DNA of 64,000 bases, from NCBI RefSeq assembly GCF_000503215.1, contig NZ_AYTD01000017.1, forward strand, positions 248,001-312,000, read 5' to 3'. Source of the DNA: Pseudomonas canadensis (lineage in GTDB: Bacteria; Pseudomonadota; Gammaproteobacteria; Pseudomonadales; Pseudomonadaceae). Under the pieces are notes generated by a model, which searched no databases, had not been told where the DNA came from, and was given only the letters and a program-made list of their open reading frames with translations. The position numbers and the translations under genes are program-made. Position 1 is the stretch's first letter, and every line of letters begins with the position of its first letter. This document shows positions 61,474 through 64,000 of this stretch, one piece after another.

Positions 61474-62868
61474 TTAAACAGCGAAGATCTTGCCAGGGTT
61501 CATGATCCCGTTCGGGTCGAACACGGCTTTGACGGCCTTCATGTATTCGATTTCAACCGGCGAGCGGCTGTAGGTCAGGTAGTCACGCTTGGTCATGCCC
61601 ACGCCGTGTTCGGCGGAGATCGAACCGTTGTACTTCTCGACGGTTTCAAACACCCACTTGTTCACAGTGGCGCACTTGGCGAAGAACTCGTCCTTGCTCA
61701 GGTTTTCTGGCTTGAGGATGTTCAGGTGCAGGTTGCCGTCGCCGATGTGGCCGAACCAGACGATTTCAAAATCTGGGTAGTGTTCGCCGACAATCGCGTC
61801 GATTTCCTTCAAGAACGCCGGTACTTTGGAGACAGTTACCGAGATATCGTTCTTGTACGGGGTCCAGTGGGAAATGGTTTCGGAGATGTACTCGCGCAGT
61901 TTCCACAGGTTGTGCAGTTGGGTTTCGCTCTGGCTCATCACGCCGTCCAGCACCCAGCCCTGCTCGACGCAATGCTCAAAGGTTTCCAGCGCGTGGTTGG
62001 CGACTTCTTCGGTGGTGGCTTCGAATTCCAGTAGCGCGTAGAACGGGCACTCGGTTTCGAACGGCGCCGGCACGTCGCCACGGCCCATGACCTTGGCCAG
62101 GGCCTTGTCGGAGAAGAATTCGAAGGCGGTCAGGTCCAGCTTGCTTTGGAACGCGTGCAATACCGGCATGATCGAATCAAAGTCGGTGGTGCCCAGCACC
62201 ATCGCGGTGAGGTTTTTCGGCGCACGGTCCAGGCGCATGGTGGCTTCGACCACAAAACCCAAAGTGCCCTCGGCGCCGATGAACAGCTGGCGCATGTCGT
62301 AGCCGGTGGCGTTCTTGATCAGGTCGCGGTTCAGCTCAAGTACGTCGCCCTTGCCGGTGACAACCTTCATGCCGGCCACCCAGTTGCGGGTCATGCCGTA
62401 ACGAATCACCTTGATCCCGCCGGCATTGGTGCCGATATTGCCGCCAATCTGGCTGGAACCCGACGATGCGAAGTCCACCGGGTAGTACAGGCCCTTTTCT
62501 TCAGCGACGTTCTGCAATTGCTTGGTGACCACGCCCGGCTGGCACACGGCGGTGCGGTCGGTGAGGTTCACGTCGAGGATCTGGTTCATATAGTCGAACG
62601 ACACCACCACTTCGCCATTCGCCGCCACGGCAGCGGCCGACAAGCCAGTACGTCCGCCCGATGGCACCAGCGCCACCTTGTGGGTATTGGCCCAGCGCAC
62701 AATAGCCTGGACCTGCTCAGTGGTCTTGGGGAAGACGATGGCGGTCGGCGCGGGTGCGAAGTGCTTGGTCCAATCCTTGCCGTAAGCCTCCAGGGAGTCT
62801 GCATCGGTCAGCACTTTGCCGGGCTCAACCAGGGTCTTTAGCTCATCAATCAGGGCAGGATGGGTCAT
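61474..62868 (-). CDS. D-2-hydroxyglutarate dehydrogenase-type FAD oxidase
   Basis: A 464-residue FAD-binding PCMH flavoprotein with VPSGGRTGLSAAAV and GGNIGTNAGGIKVIRYG as FAD contacts and a C-terminal VGMTKRDYL metal/substrate segment. In Pseudomonas the enzyme at this position, divergent from serA, is D-2-hydroxyglutarate dehydrogenase, which clears the D-2-hydroxyglutarate made by SerA and so pulls serine synthesis forward. The start at 62868 is chosen over a longer form with ten extra residues. Assignment rests on family plus neighbourhood. Confidence 0.87.
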   Translation of the reverse strand: MTHPALIDELKTLVEPGKVLTDADSLEAYGKDWTKHFAPAPTAIVFPKTTEQVQAIVRWANTHKVALVPSGGRTGLSAAAVAANGEVVVSFDYMNQILDVNLTDRTAVCQPGVVTKQLQNVAEEKGLYYPVDFASSGSSQIGGNIGTNAGGIKVIRYGMTRNWVAGMKVVTGKGDVLELNRDLIKNATGYDMRQLFIGAEGTLGFVVEATMRLDRAPKNLTAMVLGTTDFDSIMPVLHAFQSKLDLTAFEFFSDKALAKVMGRGDVPAPFETECPFYALLEFEATTEEVANHALETFEHCVEQGWVLDGVMSQSETQLHNLWKLREYISETISHWTPYKNDISVTVSKVPAFLKEIDAIVGEHYPDFEIVWFGHIGDGNLHLNILKPENLSKDEFFAKCATVNKWVFETVEKYNGSISAEHGVGMTKRDYLTYSRSPVEIEYMKAVKAVFDPNGIMNPGKIFAV

Positions 62869-62943
62869 CGACAGAACTCTCGAACAATTCATGGTCATCC
62901 TGAGAACGCTTCACGTCGCAGGAATAGGTGTTTAGCGGGGCGC

Positions 62944-62957
62944 GTATGCTAGCATAC
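62944..62957. promoter_or_regulatory. 14-bp palindrome in the D2HGDH-serA promoter region
   Basis: GTATGCTAGCATAC is a perfect palindrome. Its TATGCT half can serve as a -10 for the dehydrogenase gene, with TTGGGC 18 bp upstream on the minus strand. It may be a regulator site shared by the two divergent genes. Confidence 0.45.
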
Positions 62958-63073
62958 CGCCCCCGCAGGACAGAGCCCAAGGGCGTTTCTGCGGTGACGG
63001 CTTTCCTGCCGTCCGGGTCAGCTTGTGCTGCTCGATTCCCTGCCATTTTTCTCCGGGATACAGGTTTACGCAG

Positions 63074-64000
63074 ATGAGCAAGACTTCTCTCGATAAGAGC
63101 AAGATCAAGTTCCTTCTTCTGGAAGGCGTCCACCCATCGGCTGTCGACGTTCTGAAAGCCGCCGGGTACACCAGCATTGAGTACATCACCAGTTCTCTGC
63201 CGGAAGCCCAACTCAAGGAAAAGATCGCCGACGCGCACTTCATCGGCATTCGCTCCCGCACTCAGCTGACCGAAGAGATCTTCGATCACGCCAAGAAACT
63301 CGTGGCGGTCGGCTGTTTCTGCATCGGCACCAACCAGGTCGACCTCAACGCAGCGCGCGAGCGCGGCATTGCGGTGTTCAACGCACCGTACTCCAACACC
63401 CGCTCCGTTGCGGAGCTGGTGCTGGCCGAGGCCATCCTGTTGTTGCGCGGCATTCCTGAGAAGAACGCTTCCTGCCACCGTGGCGGCTGGATCAAGAGCG
63501 CAGCCAATTCCTTCGAAATCCGCGGCAAGAAGCTGGGTATCGTCGGTTACGGCTCGATCGGCACTCAGTTGTCGGTCCTGGCTGAAGGCCTCGGTATGCA
63601 GGTGTTTTTCTACGACACCCTGACCAAGCTGCCATTGGGCAACGCCACGCAAGTGGCCAGCCTGACCGAGCTGTTGGGCATGTCCGACATCGTGACCCTG
63701 CACGTTCCGGAAACCGCTGAGACCCAGTGGATGATCGGCGAGAAGGAAATCCGCGCCATCAAGAAAGGCGGCATCCTGATCAACGCTGCCCGTGGCACCG
63801 TGGTCGAGCTGGACGCCCTGGCCGACGCGATCAAGGACAAGCACCTGATCGGCGCCGCCATCGACGTGTTCCCGGTGGAGCCGCGCTCCAACGACGACAT
63901 CTTCGAAAGCCCGCTGCGTGGCCTGGACAACGTGATCCTGACCCCGCACATCGGCGGTTCCACCGCTGAAGCGCAGGCCAACATTGGCCTGGAAGTGTCG
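63074..64000 (+). CDS. serA: D-3-phosphoglycerate dehydrogenase (3' end outside window)
   Basis: The first 309 residues of SerA, which oxidises 3-phosphoglycerate in the first step of serine synthesis and can also reduce 2-oxoglutarate to D-2-hydroxyglutarate. Visible are the substrate-domain GIRSRTQLTEEI, the NAD-binding GIVGYGSIGTQL, NAARGTVVELDAL with the catalytic arginine nearby, and the catalytic histidine in LTPHIGGSTAEAQ. The C-terminal ACT domain lies beyond the window. The ATG at 63074 gives the E. coli-like N-terminus SLDKSKIKFLLLEGVH. No stop before the window end. Confidence 0.95.
   Translation, partial: MSKTSLDKSKIKFLLLEGVHPSAVDVLKAAGYTSIEYITSSLPEAQLKEKIADAHFIGIRSRTQLTEEIFDHAKKLVAVGCFCIGTNQVDLNAARERGIAVFNAPYSNTRSVAELVLAEAILLLRGIPEKNASCHRGGWIKSAANSFEIRGKKLGIVGYGSIGTQLSVLAEGLGMQVFFYDTLTKLPLGNATQVASLTELLGMSDIVTLHVPETAETQWMIGEKEIRAIKKGGILINAARGTVVELDALADAIKDKHLIGAAIDVFPVEPRSNDDIFESPLRGLDNVILTPHIGGSTAEAQANIGLEVS

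Overview
This is a high-GC, gene-dense stretch of a Pseudomonas chromosome, most likely from the P. fluorescens group. Three things point there: the proteins read as typical Pseudomonas sequences, the backbone gene order (hemW, trmB-thiG-thiS, mtgA, rpoH-ftsX-ftsE-ftsY, rsmD, lao genes, coaD, mutM, ilvD, folA, thyA-lgt, ptsP-rppH, ilvA, rpiA, D-2-hydroxyglutarate dehydrogenase, serA) is the order I recall for P. aeruginosa PA0386 down to PA0316, and the intergenic gaps are full of the short REP/REPIN palindromes known from P. fluorescens SBW25. I see no tRNA or rRNA gene, CRISPR array, insertion sequence, integrase or prophage gene. The window opens inside hemW and closes inside serA.

Layout. 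1-13 kb is housekeeping: hemW, a DUF3392 membrane protein, thiS-thiG-trmB, mtgA, rpoH, the ftsY-ftsE-ftsX operon, a pair of M16 peptidases, rsmD and an alpha/beta hydrolase. 13-19 kb holds a sulfurtransferase and the laoR/laoCBA long-chain alcohol oxidation locus with a visible operator-like inverted repeat, then coaD and a ferredoxin. 19-26 kb has mutM, an HDOD protein, rlmI, a Bcr/CflA-type exporter and ilvD. 26-35 kb is accessory: an unrecognised lipoprotein, an iron-starvation FecI/FecR/TonB-receptor signalling set, a phosphorylcholine-phosphatase-like enzyme and a cystine-type symporter. 35-48.5 kb holds folA, an uncharacterised DUF2868 membrane protein/DUF3482 GTPase pair, a small internally duplicated protein with calcium-loop-like motifs, a 2-aminoethylphosphonate-type uptake and degradation cluster with its own LysR regulator, and a divergent cadA/cadR cadmium/zinc efflux unit. 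48.5-64 kb returns to housekeeping: thyA-lgt-TauE, an NRDE protein, ptsP-rppH, an HAD phosphatase, ilvA, rpiA, two tandem SdiA-regulated-type proteins, a fumarylacetoacetase-family hydrolase, and D-2-hydroxyglutarate dehydrogenase divergent from serA.

How genes work together. ThiS and ThiG make the thiazole of thiamine. FtsE/FtsX/FtsY are overlapping genes for division and membrane targeting, next to the heat-shock sigma factor. LaoA/B/C convert long-chain alcohols to acids under LaoR. The phosphonate cluster pairs a three-part ABC importer with an FAD oxidoreductase and a PhnZ-like HD di-iron oxygenase, but no PhnY hydroxylase or transaminase is present in the window. SerA and D-2-hydroxyglutarate dehydrogenase are metabolically coupled in serine synthesis and share a promoter region here.

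The points most worth a second look are the PhnZ-like cluster without PhnY, the DUF2868/DUF3482 GTPase pair with a degenerate G4 motif, the internally duplicated calcium-loop protein, REP elements that supply gene stop codons or sit nested in one another, and a 46-bp perfect palindrome. I do not see a clearly new defence or mobile system.
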